A stretch of 64,000 bases of DNA from Streptomyces changanensis (GTDB taxonomy: Bacteria; Actinomycetota; Actinomycetes; Streptomycetales; Streptomycetaceae). The position numbers and the translations under genes were made by a program. Numbering within the stretch: position 1 is the first letter of the stretch; each line of letters begins with the position of its first letter. The stretch is from contig NZ_CP102332.1 in the NCBI RefSeq assembly GCF_024600715.1, forward strand, positions 1,860,001 to 1,924,000, written 5' to 3'. This document shows, in pieces, positions 30,571 to 37,585 of the stretch. A model generated the notes under the pieces. The model saw only the letters and a list, made by a program, of their open reading frames with translations, made no database searches and had not been told where the DNA came from.

Positions 30571-31274
30571 GCGGCAGTCCTCCCCTCGGCACGGGCCTCG
30601 GCCTCGGCGACGATCTCGGCGAGCTTCCTGCGGATCGGCGAGTCGTTCGTCCGGCCGCCCCACTCCTCGGGCGCCAGGTAGCCGTTCCACTCGCCCGGGC
30701 CGAGGAGGTCGTGGAGCCGCTCGGTGAGGTCGGGGTGGCGCAGGACGGCGGCGCGGCGGGCGGCGCAGCGGGCGGCGGCCTGGCGGCCGGTGTCCTTGAT
30801 GAACCGGGCGAGGTCCTTCTGCTGGCGCATGGCGGACACGTCAGCCTGCGACACCGCGGGGGCGATGGCGCGGGCCGAGGTCGGCATGCGGCGGCCGGTC
30901 GCGACGGCGCGGCGTTCGGCGCGCAGCGCGGCCACGTACGCGTCACCCGTGGGGTCGTCGGGGTTGATCTCGGGGTGGTCGGTCGGTTCGAAGGTGCCGG
31001 TGTGCCGGCCGATGATGTCGGCCTTGAAGGTGTGCCAGGGGCGGGAGATGTCGGACGGCTGGATGCGGTAGGGGCTGCTGGCGATGTGGTGGCGGACGGC
31101 TTGGGCGGCGTCCCAGTTGTGGCCGTCGGGGTGGGGGGCGGTGGCGGGGACGTCGGCGAGGAGGTCGCACCACTGGTCGAGGCGTTCGTCGGCGGCGTCC
31201 TCGTCGGTGATGGCGAGGCGGGGGTCGAGGCGTACGGCGTAGGCGAGGAGGGCTGCGGTCTGTTCGGGGGTCAT
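30567..31274 (-). CDS. Hypothetical phage protein, 235 aa, downstream of the replication gene
   Basis: ATG at 31274 overlaps the upstream stop (ATGA). Segments include TPEQTAALLAYAVRLDPRLA, DQWCDLLADVPATAP, DISRPWHTFKADIIGRH and a C-terminal EEWGGRTNDSPIRRKLAEIV. It is helical and rich in Arg, as expected of DNA-associated proteins. Co-translation with the putative initiator suggests a helicase-loader-like or other replication partner, but no ATPase motif is present and the idea is untested. Confidence 0.55.
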   Translation of the reverse strand: MTPEQTAALLAYAVRLDPRLAITDEDAADERLDQWCDLLADVPATAPHPDGHNWDAAQAVRHHIASSPYRIQPSDISRPWHTFKADIIGRHTGTFEPTDHPEINPDDPTGDAYVAALRAERRAVATGRRMPTSARAIAPAVSQADVSAMRQQKDLARFIKDTGRQAAARCAARRAAVLRHPDLTERLHDLLGPGEWNGYLAPEEWGGRTNDSPIRRKLAEIVAEAEARAEGRTAA

Positions 31275-32194
31275 CGGGACTCCTGTCGTGCGGCGCGCCG
31301 GGCGAGGGCGTCGGCGAGGAGGGTGGCGGTCTGGTTGGCGCGGCCGCCGGGGACGGCGCGGAGCGGCGGGCGGGTGGCGCGCTCGGACGCGAACTTTGCG
31401 GAGCGGCGGATCCACTTCTGCCACTCGGCGGCCCAGTTGTTGCGGCGGGCGCCGTTGGCGCGGAAGTGGTCGAGGAACTGGTCGGTCTCGTAGTCGACGT
31501 TCAGGTGGGGGCCGAAGGTCTGGAGGGCCCAGCGGCGCATCGAGTCGGTGAGGGCGAAGCCGTCCGTGTCGATGGGGGCGAGAAGCGCCTGCTCCTGGGA
31601 GGGGTAGCTATCCCCACCTACCTCAGCCACAGGTGTTGCTGGTGGTTGTTCTGACGGTTGATTGGTGGTTAGGGCGGCGTTGAGTGCGTGACGTGCGGAC
31701 GCAGAGTGCGTGACGTCACGCACTTTGAGTGCGTGACTCACGTCGTTGGAGTGCGTGACATCGGCCTGTGTCACGTCGTCTGAGTGCGTGACCGTCACGG
31801 ACGCAGAGTCCGTGACACGCTTCGCTCGGGACCGACGCTGACGCTCCGCCGCTGCCCGCCGCTCTTCCTCCTCGCCGCGCTCCAGGTCCGACCAGTCCGA
31901 GGCCGGCCGCTTCAGGTGCAGGCTCAGCCGCCACACCGTGCGGCCGTTCACCTGCCCACTGGCGGTGATCAGCCCGCCGGCCTCCAGCCGCTTCAGCGCG
32001 CGCTGGACGGTCCGCCGGTCGAACCCGGTGCGGTACTGGATGCGCAGCACGGAGGGGTGGGCGCCGCCGCCGTCCTTGTGGGCGTGCTCGCCGAGGACCT
32101 GGAGGACGTTCCGTGCGGTGGTGTCCGGCTTGCCCTTGTCGGTGAGCAGCATGGGCGCGTCGTCCATGGCCCAGGTGACTGCTTCCGTGCTCAC
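31271..32194 (-). CDS. Putative replication initiator with winged-helix domain and internal iterons
   Basis: 307 aa. Residues about 15-95 form a helix-turn-helix/winged domain (ARNVLQVLGEHAHKDGG, FDRRTVQRALKRLEAGGLIT, NGRTVWRLSL). A charged linker follows, then a repeat-bearing middle with several VTHS-like units, and a C-terminal domain (LNVDYETDQFLDHFRANGAR, NNWAAEWQKWIRRSAKF). This architecture is that of lambda O/DnaD-like initiators. The middle part is encoded by clustered 11-bp repeats, as in the lambda origin, which lies inside the O gene. Confidence 0.75.
   Translation of the reverse strand: MSTEAVTWAMDDAPMLLTDKGKPDTTARNVLQVLGEHAHKDGGGAHPSVLRIQYRTGFDRRTVQRALKRLEAGGLITASGQVNGRTVWRLSLHLKRPASDWSDLERGEEEERRAAAERQRRSRAKRVTDSASVTVTHSDDVTQADVTHSNDVSHALKVRDVTHSASARHALNAALTTNQPSEQPPATPVAEVGGDSYPSQEQALLAPIDTDGFALTDSMRRWALQTFGPHLNVDYETDQFLDHFRANGARRNNWAAEWQKWIRRSAKFASERATRPPLRAVPGGRANQTATLLADALARRAARQESR
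31622..31816. other. Candidate replication origin: 11-bp iterons plus AT-richer flank
   Basis: Five exact copies of GAGTGCGTGAC on the plus strand start at 31682, 31704, 31727, 31749 and 31782. A one-mismatch copy starts at 31806, and an inverted copy (10/11) lies at 31715-31725. Spacings of 22, 23, 22, 33 and 24 bp place sites on one helix face. The flank 31622-31680 is unusually AT-rich for this element (GTTGTTCTGACGGTTGATTG), a candidate unwinding element. Confidence 0.7.
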
Positions 32195-32231
32195 GCGGCC
32201 TTCTCTCCGGTCGTTCGGTCGGTGCGGGGTG

Positions 32232-32256
32232 GGGCCCGGGGCGCGCGGCCCCGGGC
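32232..32256. terminator. GC hairpin upstream of the initiator gene
   Basis: GGCCCGGGGC (32232-32241) pairs with GCCCCGGGCC (32247-32256). It lies between the 70-aa gene (stop at 32264) and the initiator start (32194) on the leftward transcript. Without a U-run it may attenuate rather than end transcription. Confidence 0.5.
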
Positions 32257-32263
32257 CGGGCGG

Positions 32264-32476
32264 TCAGCCCGCCGGTCGCGGCCGGGGGGCGTGGTGGTCG
32301 CAACGGGGGCCGCACGGGTACGGCCGGACCCGTCCGTCGTGGCGGGGCTGGGGTACGTCGCACACCAGCGGCGGGTGGGGCCGGGGCAGGGCCGGGAGGT
32401 CCGCGGCGAGCTGTCCGGGAACCTGCGGGGGCGGCGGCTCGTCGAGGAGCCGGCGGGCCCGGTCCAGGGCGCTCAC
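32264..32476 (-). CDS. Hypothetical 70-aa protein downstream of WhiB
   Basis: GTG at 32476 overlaps the WhiB stop (GTGA), with GGAGGA upstream. The N-terminus is a short helix (SALDRARRLLDEPPPP) and the C-terminus is Cys/His-rich (YPCGPRCDHHAPRP, preceded by VCDVPQPRH), a possible zinc site. Small, basic, no known family. Coupling supports expression with WhiB. Confidence 0.5.
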   Translation of the reverse strand: MSALDRARRLLDEPPPPQVPGQLAADLPALPRPHPPLVCDVPQPRHDGRVRPYPCGPRCDHHAPRPRPAG

Positions 32477-32775
32477 GACGTCCTCCTCCGCCGGTGACGG
32501 AGGATGGAGCGCCGCTGCGCTTCCGTCATGCCGCCCCACACTCCGTGCTCCTGCCGGGTGGCCAGGGCCCACTGCCCACAGATCTGGACGACCGGGCAGT
32601 GGCGCCGACAGATGGCGGCGGCCTCCTGCTCCTGCGCGACGGCCGGGCCGCTCGTGCCGACCGGGAAGAACAGCTCCGGGTCCTCGTCGCGGCAGGCGGC
32701 CGACTCCCGCCAGTCCGCCGGGCGGCGGGCGCTGTCGGGGGCGTAGTTCCAGTGGGTGGCCCAGTGCAGGCTCAT
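32473..32775 (-). CDS. WhiB-family iron-sulfur regulator (phage-encoded)
   Basis: 100 aa. The four cluster-ligating cysteines C28, C56, C60 and C66 are present (ACRDEDPELFFP, ICRRHCPVVQICGQW), followed by the family beta-turn GVWGG and a basic C-terminus (RRSILRHRRRRTS). WhiB proteins bind a 4Fe-4S cluster and the primary sigma factor; phage members such as WhiB of TM4 can interfere with host WhiB proteins. It sits in the early operon, so a role in redirecting host transcription is plausible. Confidence 0.9.
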   Translation of the reverse strand: MSLHWATHWNYAPDSARRPADWRESAACRDEDPELFFPVGTSGPAVAQEQEAAAICRRHCPVVQICGQWALATRQEHGVWGGMTEAQRRSILRHRRRRTS

Positions 32776-33266
32776 GCCGCCACCGCCCCGAAGCCGGGCC
32801 AGTCCTGCCCCGCCTCCAGCCCGCGGACCACGAGGGCGATCCGCCCACCCTTGACCTTGCAGCCGAGCCGCATGTCGGGCCCGATGACCCGGGTGTGGTC
32901 GTCGTCGTCCAGGAGGCCAGCGTCGACCAGCCCGTCGACCGCGGCCTTGAAGGACGGGTACCAGTTCGCCGGGTCACAGCGACCCGAGGTCGCGGGGTGG
33001 TAGATGCCGAAGATGTGGGCGCGCTGGAAGAGGGGGCCGGGCTTGGCTGCGGCGAGGGCGGCCATGAGGGCCTCGTTCTCGCTGACGGCCACCATGGCGG
33101 CTTCTCGGATCGCGCGGGTGCGGCGGCCCTTGGGGGCGTGGTGGAGTCGCTGGTTGCTGTTGAGGAGTTCGAGGCCGGCCTTGAGGGTGATGGTGTAGGT
33201 GGCCCCGGCCGCGGCCGGGCGGGTGGTCAGCCCGGCCGCGGGGGTCTGGGTGGTGGTGGTGGTCAC
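32772..33266 (-). CDS. RusA-like Holliday-junction resolvase
   Basis: 164 aa from a GTG at 33266 overlapping the previous stop. The N-terminal strand/loop (ITLKAGLELLNSNQRLHHAPKG) and the acidic cluster CDPANWYPSFKAAVDGLVDAG followed by LLDDDDHTRVIG match RusA, where spaced Asp residues bind metal. RusA-type enzymes resolve branched DNA during phage recombination or packaging. Similarity is by motif only, so the assignment is moderate. It lies directly before WhiB in the early operon. Confidence 0.6.
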   Translation of the reverse strand: MTTTTTQTPAAGLTTRPAAAGATYTITLKAGLELLNSNQRLHHAPKGRRTRAIREAAMVAVSENEALMAALAAAKPGPLFQRAHIFGIYHPATSGRCDPANWYPSFKAAVDGLVDAGLLDDDDHTRVIGPDMRLGCKVKGGRIALVVRGLEAGQDWPGFGAVAA

Positions 33267-33559
33267 GCGGCCCACCGCCGGTCGTACTCGGTGCGGGCGG
33301 TCGCCTCGGCCGCGGCCTGGAGGGTGAGGATCTGCGCGTCGAGGCTGGCGCGGGCCCGCTCCGACAGGCGCAGGCGGCGGCGGAGGTCGGTGGTGAGCGC
33401 GTCGTCCGTCCGGCTGGCACGCAGGTCGGCGGCCTCGGCCGCGTACTGGCGGGCGCGGTCCTGGGTTTCGTCGAGCTGGGTCTCCAGCTCACGAATGCGG
33501 GCGGCCTGCGCGGTGATGATGTCGCGGGCGCGGCTGAGGCGGCGGGCGAGGAGACGCAT
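33263..33559 (-). CDS. Coiled-coil protein, 98 aa
   Basis: ATG at 33559 (a GTG codon directly before it is an alternative). Almost the whole chain is a heptad coiled coil (IITAQAARIRELETQLDETQ, ARQYAAEAADLRASR, LRRRLRLSERARASLDAQI). No enzymatic motif. It overlaps both neighbours, the annealing-protein gene and the RusA-like gene. Likely an oligomeric accessory protein; function unknown. Confidence 0.6.
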   Translation of the reverse strand: MRLLARRLSRARDIITAQAARIRELETQLDETQDRARQYAAEAADLRASRTDDALTTDLRRRLRLSERARASLDAQILTLQAAAEATARTEYDRRWAA

Positions 33560-34383
33560 CACGCCTCACCCCCGGCCGGGCCCGTGCCGGTGATCTCGTC
33601 GGCGGTCACCCGCGGGGCGGGGAACTCGTCGTCGACGCTGACCTCGCCCTGCTGCACCGACCGGTAGATGACCTGGAGCTGGGCCACGTCGTGCTCGGTC
33701 CACTTCCCCGTCGGCCGGCCCAGCTTGGTCTCGATCCGGTCGGCCGTGACGCCCATCCCCTCGAACGCCTTCACCGCGTCCGCGATGCGGATGTTGAGCG
33801 GCTTGCCGCCCCCGTCCCGCATGGTGCGGGCGCACAGTTCCTTGGCCTCCTCGACGAACCAGGGCGGGAGGATCGCGAAGATCGCCTCACGGACGCGGCG
33901 GGCGCCGTTGTTGGCGTTGTTCTCGTAGATGTCCCGCATGTCCGTCAGCTGCTTCGGGCCGCCCTTCTGGTCCCGCTTGTGCGGCACGATGAAGGTCGAC
34001 GAGGTGCGGGAGTTCTTCTGCACGTCCCACGCGAACGCCTGCATCTCCGACTCGCCGTACTCGTCGTCGCGGCGCAGCTCGGCCAGGCCGTACTGGACGT
34101 TGCCCCAGCAGCGGGCCAACTCCCGGGCCAGGTGGACGGACGGGCCGGACACGGTCTGCCCGGCGCGGGGGAAGCGGAAGAACGCCCGCTCCGCGAGGTA
34201 CGGCTGGGCGCACGACTGGCGCATCTCGGCGATGGCGGCGCTGATGTCGCGGGGGCACTGCTGGGCCACGACGATGGCGGCCTGGACCTCGGCGACCGCG
34301 CGGGACTGCTCGACGGCAGTCCCCTGGCCGAGGCGCGCCGGCGCGGGGGCCGGGGTGATGCGCTCGATGTCCTGGTAGGTCAC
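33559..34383 (-). CDS. Putative single-strand annealing recombinase (RecT-like functional partner)
   Basis: 274 aa from a GTG at 34383 overlapping the exonuclease stop, with GGAG upstream. The central region (AIAEMRQSCAQPYLAERAFF, GPSVHLARELARCWGN, DIYENNANNGARRVREAIFA) recurs in actinophage proteins encoded next to a nuclease. The acidic C-terminus (GEVSVDDEFPAP) is common in ssDNA-binding proteins. Pairing with a PD-(D/E)XK exonuclease mirrors RecE/RecT and Exo/Beta. I infer annealing activity from context; no Beta, RecT or Erf signature is obvious. Confidence 0.5.
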   Translation of the reverse strand: MTYQDIERITPAPAPARLGQGTAVEQSRAVAEVQAAIVVAQQCPRDISAAIAEMRQSCAQPYLAERAFFRFPRAGQTVSGPSVHLARELARCWGNVQYGLAELRRDDEYGESEMQAFAWDVQKNSRTSSTFIVPHKRDQKGGPKQLTDMRDIYENNANNGARRVREAIFAILPPWFVEEAKELCARTMRDGGGKPLNIRIADAVKAFEGMGVTADRIETKLGRPTGKWTEHDVAQLQVIYRSVQQGEVSVDDEFPAPRVTADEITGTGPAGGEA

Positions 34384-35255
34384 AGGTACTCCTCGGTGTC
34401 GCGGATCTGGGCCCACGGGGGCAGGGAGAGGTAGAGGGGGGTGGAGTCGTCGGCGTAGCCGGGCCACTGCCCGGTCTCGACGCAGCGGGCGTACCGCTCC
34501 AGGGCCCGCCGGTTCTTCGCGGCGCCGATCCGCAGCGAGATCGCGTCCAGCTCGACGACCGTCACGACGTACGGCGGCGTCTTCTCCTGCACGACCAGCA
34601 GCCACGCCGGCGCCTCGTCCAGCTCCAGCGCACGGACCCCGTCGAGGTACCAGGCGGCCTGCTGGTGGTAGCCGTGCTCTGCGACCGCGCGGGCGATGCC
34701 CTCAGGCGAGCCGTCCCGGGCGGTCTTGTAGTCCGGGATGACGAGCCGGCCGCCGCTGGGGTGCCGCAGCCAGTCCAGCCGGGCCCGCCGCATCACCCCG
34801 GTCGGGGCGTCCTGCCAGAAGAGGGACACCTCGGGGCGGCCGGTGCCCGGCGCGAAGCACGCGGCGGCGAGCCGGTGCTGGCGCAGGGCGTCCGCCATGG
34901 CGTGGACCTGGTCGTACTCGGCGGGCAGCAGCGGCACCCCACCGGCGGCGTACACGGCGTCCCGCTCCTCACGGGCCGCCTTGGTCCGCCAGTCGTCCGC
35001 GTCGATGCAGACCAGCTCCGGGCCGTCGCCGAGGACCAGCCGGTGAGCGGCCGTCCCGAAGTCGAACGCCTGCTTCCTGGGCTGGGGGTGGGTCTGCTCG
35101 TACCGGAACACGGCCGGGCAGCTGCTCAGGATGCGGCGGGCGCCGGTCGAGGACAGGCTGCGGGGGTCGGCGTGGTACGCCTCGGCCGGCATGTCCGGGT
35201 AGATGCCCGGCGCGAAACCGGCCGGCTGCTGGTCGGTCAGAACGGCGGCGTCCAC
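34380..35255 (-). CDS. PD-(D/E)XK exonuclease (RecE/DUF3799-like)
   Basis: 291 aa from a GTG at 35255 with AAGGAGGG upstream. The family helix FDFGTAAHRLVLGDG, the middle RRARLDWLRHP and the catalytic strand LVIPDYKTARDGSPEG (Asp-x-Lys), followed by YHQQAAWYLDGVRAL, match phage exonucleases related to RecE/Cas4-like PD-(D/E)XK. It should degrade one strand of double-stranded DNA ends to load the annealing protein encoded immediately downstream. Confidence 0.8.
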   Translation of the reverse strand: MDAAVLTDQQPAGFAPGIYPDMPAEAYHADPRSLSSTGARRILSSCPAVFRYEQTHPQPRKQAFDFGTAAHRLVLGDGPELVCIDADDWRTKAAREERDAVYAAGGVPLLPAEYDQVHAMADALRQHRLAAACFAPGTGRPEVSLFWQDAPTGVMRRARLDWLRHPSGGRLVIPDYKTARDGSPEGIARAVAEHGYHQQAAWYLDGVRALELDEAPAWLLVVQEKTPPYVVTVVELDAISLRIGAAKNRRALERYARCVETGQWPGYADDSTPLYLSLPPWAQIRDTEEYL

Positions 35256-35425
35256 TCGGGACCCTCCTTCGGTTCGGCGTCGGTGTCGCGCCACTGGATG
35301 CCGCTCGCCGTCTCGTGCCAGCCCCGCCAGTCGTGCGGGCCGAGCACGCAGCGCCGCAGGGTGTCGGTGCTGGGGCTGTACAGGGCCGCCGGACACTGAG
35401 GCCCGGCAGGCTCGGTCCTCGTCAC
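35237..35425 (-). CDS. Hypothetical 62-aa protein
   Basis: GTG at 35425 overlaps the upstream stop; GGAGG upstream. Its 3' end overlaps the exonuclease start by 19 bp. The sequence (CPAALYSPSTDTLRRCVLGPHDWRGWHE) has a Cys/His/Trp-rich core and resembles short proteins that accompany nuclease genes in Streptomyces phages. Function unknown. Confidence 0.5.
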   Translation of the reverse strand: MTRTEPAGPQCPAALYSPSTDTLRRCVLGPHDWRGWHETASGIQWRDTDAEPKEGPEWTPPF

Positions 35426-35652
35426 GCGGCACCTCCGGTACGGGCGCGGCCGCAGGCGCGGAACACCCGCCGGTCGCTGTTGCTGTCGTCGAGGGCGAGG
35501 AGCCCCTCGCGGGCGAGGTCGCGGCGCGCGGTCGCCCGGAACGGGGCGTCGATGCCGCAGGCCCGGTACAGGCGCTGCACGTCGTGCGTGGTCCACTCGC
35601 CGGCCTCGGCACGGACGGCCGTACGGAGCACGGCGAGCCGGGCGGCACTCAC
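35422..35652 (-). CDS. Small winged-helix-like protein, 76 aa
   Basis: GTG at 35652 overlaps the upstream stop (GTGA). The pattern LAVLRTAVRAEAGEWTTHDV, QRLYRACGIDAPFRATARRDLAREGLL reads as three helices with a wing (LALDDSNSDRRVFR), as in small DNA-binding proteins controlling phage early genes. Target unknown. Confidence 0.55.
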   Translation of the reverse strand: MSAARLAVLRTAVRAEAGEWTTHDVQRLYRACGIDAPFRATARRDLAREGLLALDDSNSDRRVFRACGRARTGGAA

Positions 35653-35879
35653 GACGCCCTCCGGTTCTGCTGCGTCGGCAGCGGCCGGGCGGCGAAGTGC
35701 CGGCGGGTCGCGGCGTGCGTGGGGTGGAGGATCGCGGCCCGCATCCGCGGGTAACCGTCCTCCGCCGCGACCGCGTCCGGGATGTCCGCCGCCTCGGCGG
35801 GGATCAGCCCGTGGATCGCACACGCCGGGTCGTGGACCACGCCCTCGTCATGGGTGCAGTCGCACCGCGAGTCATACAT
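35649..35879 (-). CDS. Hypothetical 76-aa Cys/His-containing protein
   Basis: ATG at 35879, just inside the previous gene; a GTG at 35888 is an alternative. The N-terminus (YDSRCDCTHDEGVVHDPACAIHG) carries three Cys and three His, a likely zinc knuckle. A short helical region with Arg-rich end follows. Part of the coupled string of early small genes; function unknown. Confidence 0.5.
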   Translation of the reverse strand: MYDSRCDCTHDEGVVHDPACAIHGLIPAEAADIPDAVAAEDGYPRMRAAILHPTHAATRRHFAARPLPTQQNRRAS

Positions 35880-36111
35880 CGGATGCACCGCCCTCGGGGA
35901 ACGCCTCGTCGAGGGCCTTGCGGATCTCCGCCGCGTCTCGGGCGGTCAGCTCGCAGCGCAGCAGGCGCTGGCTGGAGCCGTTGTACTTGGGGCCGGCGAG
36001 CCGGTAGCCCCAGCCGTGGCCGTCCTGGTCGAGCTGGGAGATGTTGAGCTGGAGCCGCTTGGTCCAGCCGTCGCGGTCGACGTCGATCACGACGCGGGTG
36101 GGGTCGGTCAT
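35872..36111 (-). CDS. Hypothetical 79-aa protein
   Basis: ATG at 36111 overlaps the upstream stop (ATGA) and has AGGAGC upstream. The sequence (RVVIDVDRDGWTKRLQLNIS, GHGWGYRLAGPKYNGSSQRL, ELTARDAAEIRKALDEAF) looks like a small alpha/beta domain ending in an amphipathic helix. No family recognised. Confidence 0.55.
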   Translation of the reverse strand: MTDPTRVVIDVDRDGWTKRLQLNISQLDQDGHGWGYRLAGPKYNGSSQRLLRCELTARDAAEIRKALDEAFPEGGASDV

Positions 36112-36203
36112 CGGGTGCTCCTGGTGGAGTCGAGGAGGAGGGCCAGCCACACGAGGGCCAGGCCGAGGGCGGAGGTGAGGGCGCACAGCCAGGGCCACGT
36201 CAC
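36108..36203 (-). CDS. Micro-protein, 31 aa, single membrane helix
   Basis: GTG at 36203 overlaps the upstream stop, and its stop overlaps the next ATG. The peptide is one hydrophobic helix (PWLCALTSALGLALVWLALL) with a short polar end (DSTRSTR). Coupled starts on both sides are the main evidence. A membrane micro-protein among early genes could act on the host envelope. Confidence 0.45.
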   Translation of the reverse strand: MTWPWLCALTSALGLALVWLALLLDSTRSTR

Positions 36204-36793
36204 GCGGACACCCCCGGGGCGGCGTGGTTGCGGCAGCGCAGCTCGACGAACTCGCCGTCGCGCCCCTGGTAGCGGATCCAGCCGGTGCCGTCCCCGTCGC
36301 GGTCCGTGCGGCACTGGCACACCGGCCCGGACTGGTCGCCGACCGGCGGCGTGGACCGCTCCGCGAGGGCCTCGGCAGCGGCCATGCGGCTCCGGAACTC
36401 GCACTGGGAGCAGGGCTGTCCGTACTCGTAGCCCGCACCGCAGACCGGGCAGTCCTGGAACCGGGCGGGCTTCAACGCCTCCAGCTCGGCGATCCGGTCG
36501 CGGTTCGCCCGCAGCGCCTCGGCCGCGTCGGACAGGGCCTCGTTCGTCGAGTGCCGCTCCGTCTCCAGCTCGGCGACCCGCGCCCGCAGGGCGTCCCGCT
36601 CCACCTGCGTCTCCAGCAGTGCGCCGAGGGTGTCCCGCAGCGCGGCCGCGGTCTCCCGCTGCTCCGCCGCGGTCTCCGGCGACTGGAGCAGACACGCCGC
36701 CTCCAGCGCCGCGGCGATCCCCGCCGCCGTCTGCCGGGACTGCATCGCCGCGTGCACCACGCCGGCCGCCGCCGTCACGCGCCGGGCGTTCAC
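36200..36793 (-). CDS. Coiled-coil protein with zinc-ribbon insert, 197 aa
   Basis: GTG at 36793 overlaps the upstream stop (GTGA). Residues about 40-110 form a coiled coil (TAAALRDTLGALLETQVERD, RVAELETERHSTNEALSDAA). CPVCGAGYEYGQPCSQC is a zinc ribbon, and the C-terminal part contains VCQCRTDRDGDGTGWIRYQG and a final Cys/His pair. Possibly nucleic-acid-binding; no family recognised. Confidence 0.6.
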   Translation of the reverse strand: MNARRVTAAAGVVHAAMQSRQTAAGIAAALEAACLLQSPETAAEQRETAAALRDTLGALLETQVERDALRARVAELETERHSTNEALSDAAEALRANRDRIAELEALKPARFQDCPVCGAGYEYGQPCSQCEFRSRMAAAEALAERSTPPVGDQSGPVCQCRTDRDGDGTGWIRYQGRDGEFVELRCRNHAAPGVSA

Positions 36794-37236
36794 GCGGCAC
36801 GCTCCGGGGCCGTCGCCAGCGTCTCCAGCAGCGCCACCGCGTCGTCCGCCGACCGGCCCGGGGCGTCGCCCCAGTCCTCGACGTGCCGCTCCAGCGAGAA
36901 GATGTCGCCCCACGCGGGGCCGCCGTCGATGGACAAGGCCACGAAGCCGATCGCCATGTCCGCGAGCTGGGACTCGCCGTGCGGGCTGCCGGTCGCCGCG
37001 CACTTCAGCGCCGCCACGACCGACATCGGCCGCCGCGTGTGCGGCACCTCGTCGGCGCTGATCTCCCGGTCGAACGGGTCCGGCACGTAGTCCCCGTGCC
37101 ACAGGCCGTTCGCCTGGATGACCCGCGCGGCGGCCAGCAGCACGCCGGGCACCGTCGAGGGCCGGGGCGGGGTGAACGCGACGCGCGTCGGGCGCCGGTC
37201 CCCGCTGGGGAAGTTGGTGGGTAGGGTGATGCTCAC
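36790..37236 (-). CDS. DUF6197-like protein, first gene of the early operon
   Basis: 148 aa from a GTG at 37236 with GAGGTAA upstream. Segments VLLAAARVIQANGLWHGDYV, VVAALKCAATGSP and VEDWGDAPGRSADDAVALLETL follow the layout of the DUF6197 family (helix, Cys-containing core, D-x-GR-x-x-D near the end), common on Streptomyces phages and integrative elements. Activity unknown. It begins the overlapping early gene series after a hairpin at 37276-37310. Confidence 0.6.
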   Translation of the reverse strand: MSITLPTNFPSGDRRPTRVAFTPPRPSTVPGVLLAAARVIQANGLWHGDYVPDPFDREISADEVPHTRRPMSVVAALKCAATGSPHGESQLADMAIGFVALSIDGGPAWGDIFSLERHVEDWGDAPGRSADDAVALLETLATAPERAA

Positions 37237-37275
37237 GGTGGTTACCTCGATTCGAGTGGTGGAGGTACTGCCGGA

Positions 37276-37310
37276 GGGGTCGCACGGACCAGGCCCGGTC
37301 CTGCGGCCCC
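37276..37310. terminator. Hairpin after the excisionase-like gene
   Basis: Left arm GGGGTCGCACGGACC (37276-37290) and right arm GGTCCTGCGGCCCC (37297-37310) pair with one bulge and one G-U. It separates the regulator pair (37.3-37.8 kb) from the early operon, so it could be an antitermination or attenuation point. Confidence 0.55.
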
Positions 37311-37321
37311 GCTTTCGTGGA

Positions 37322-37585
37322 TCAGGCGGCGTTCTTGTGCGTCTGCCGCTCACGGCGGCGCGGCCGGTGCGGGGCGCCGGCGACGATGTCGCGGATGTTC
37401 TGGGCGCTCCAGCGCGGGAACCGACCGACGTAGGTGTTCTGGATGCGGTCGGCGGCGGCCGCGCGCTTCAGCCAGTTCGCGGAGACGTTGGTGTAGAGCG
37501 ACGTCTCCTCGGCCGTGTACAGGTAGTCGTCCCGCAGCGGGGGCAGGTCGATCGTCTGCCTGATGTCGGCGACGGCGGTCGTCAC
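37322..37585 (-). CDS. Excisionase/MerR-like helix-turn-helix protein
   Basis: 87 aa, GTG at 37585 overlapping the upstream stop, with GGGAGG before it. The core YLYTAEETSLYTNVSANWLK, RIQNTYVGRFPRWSAQNIRDIV is the winged-helix pattern of small excisionase-family proteins (helix, HTH, basic wing). The C-terminus is basic (RPRRRERQTHKNAA). It is cotranscribed with an XRE regulator near the integrase end, so recombination directionality factor or early regulator are both possible. Confidence 0.65.
   Translation of the reverse strand: MTTAVADIRQTIDLPPLRDDYLYTAEETSLYTNVSANWLKRAAAADRIQNTYVGRFPRWSAQNIRDIVAGAPHRPRRRERQTHKNAA

Noticed and set aside
31682..31816. VTHS units as an ordinary peptide repeat
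   Set aside because: The DNA motif continues in another reading frame, so a purely protein-level explanation does not hold.
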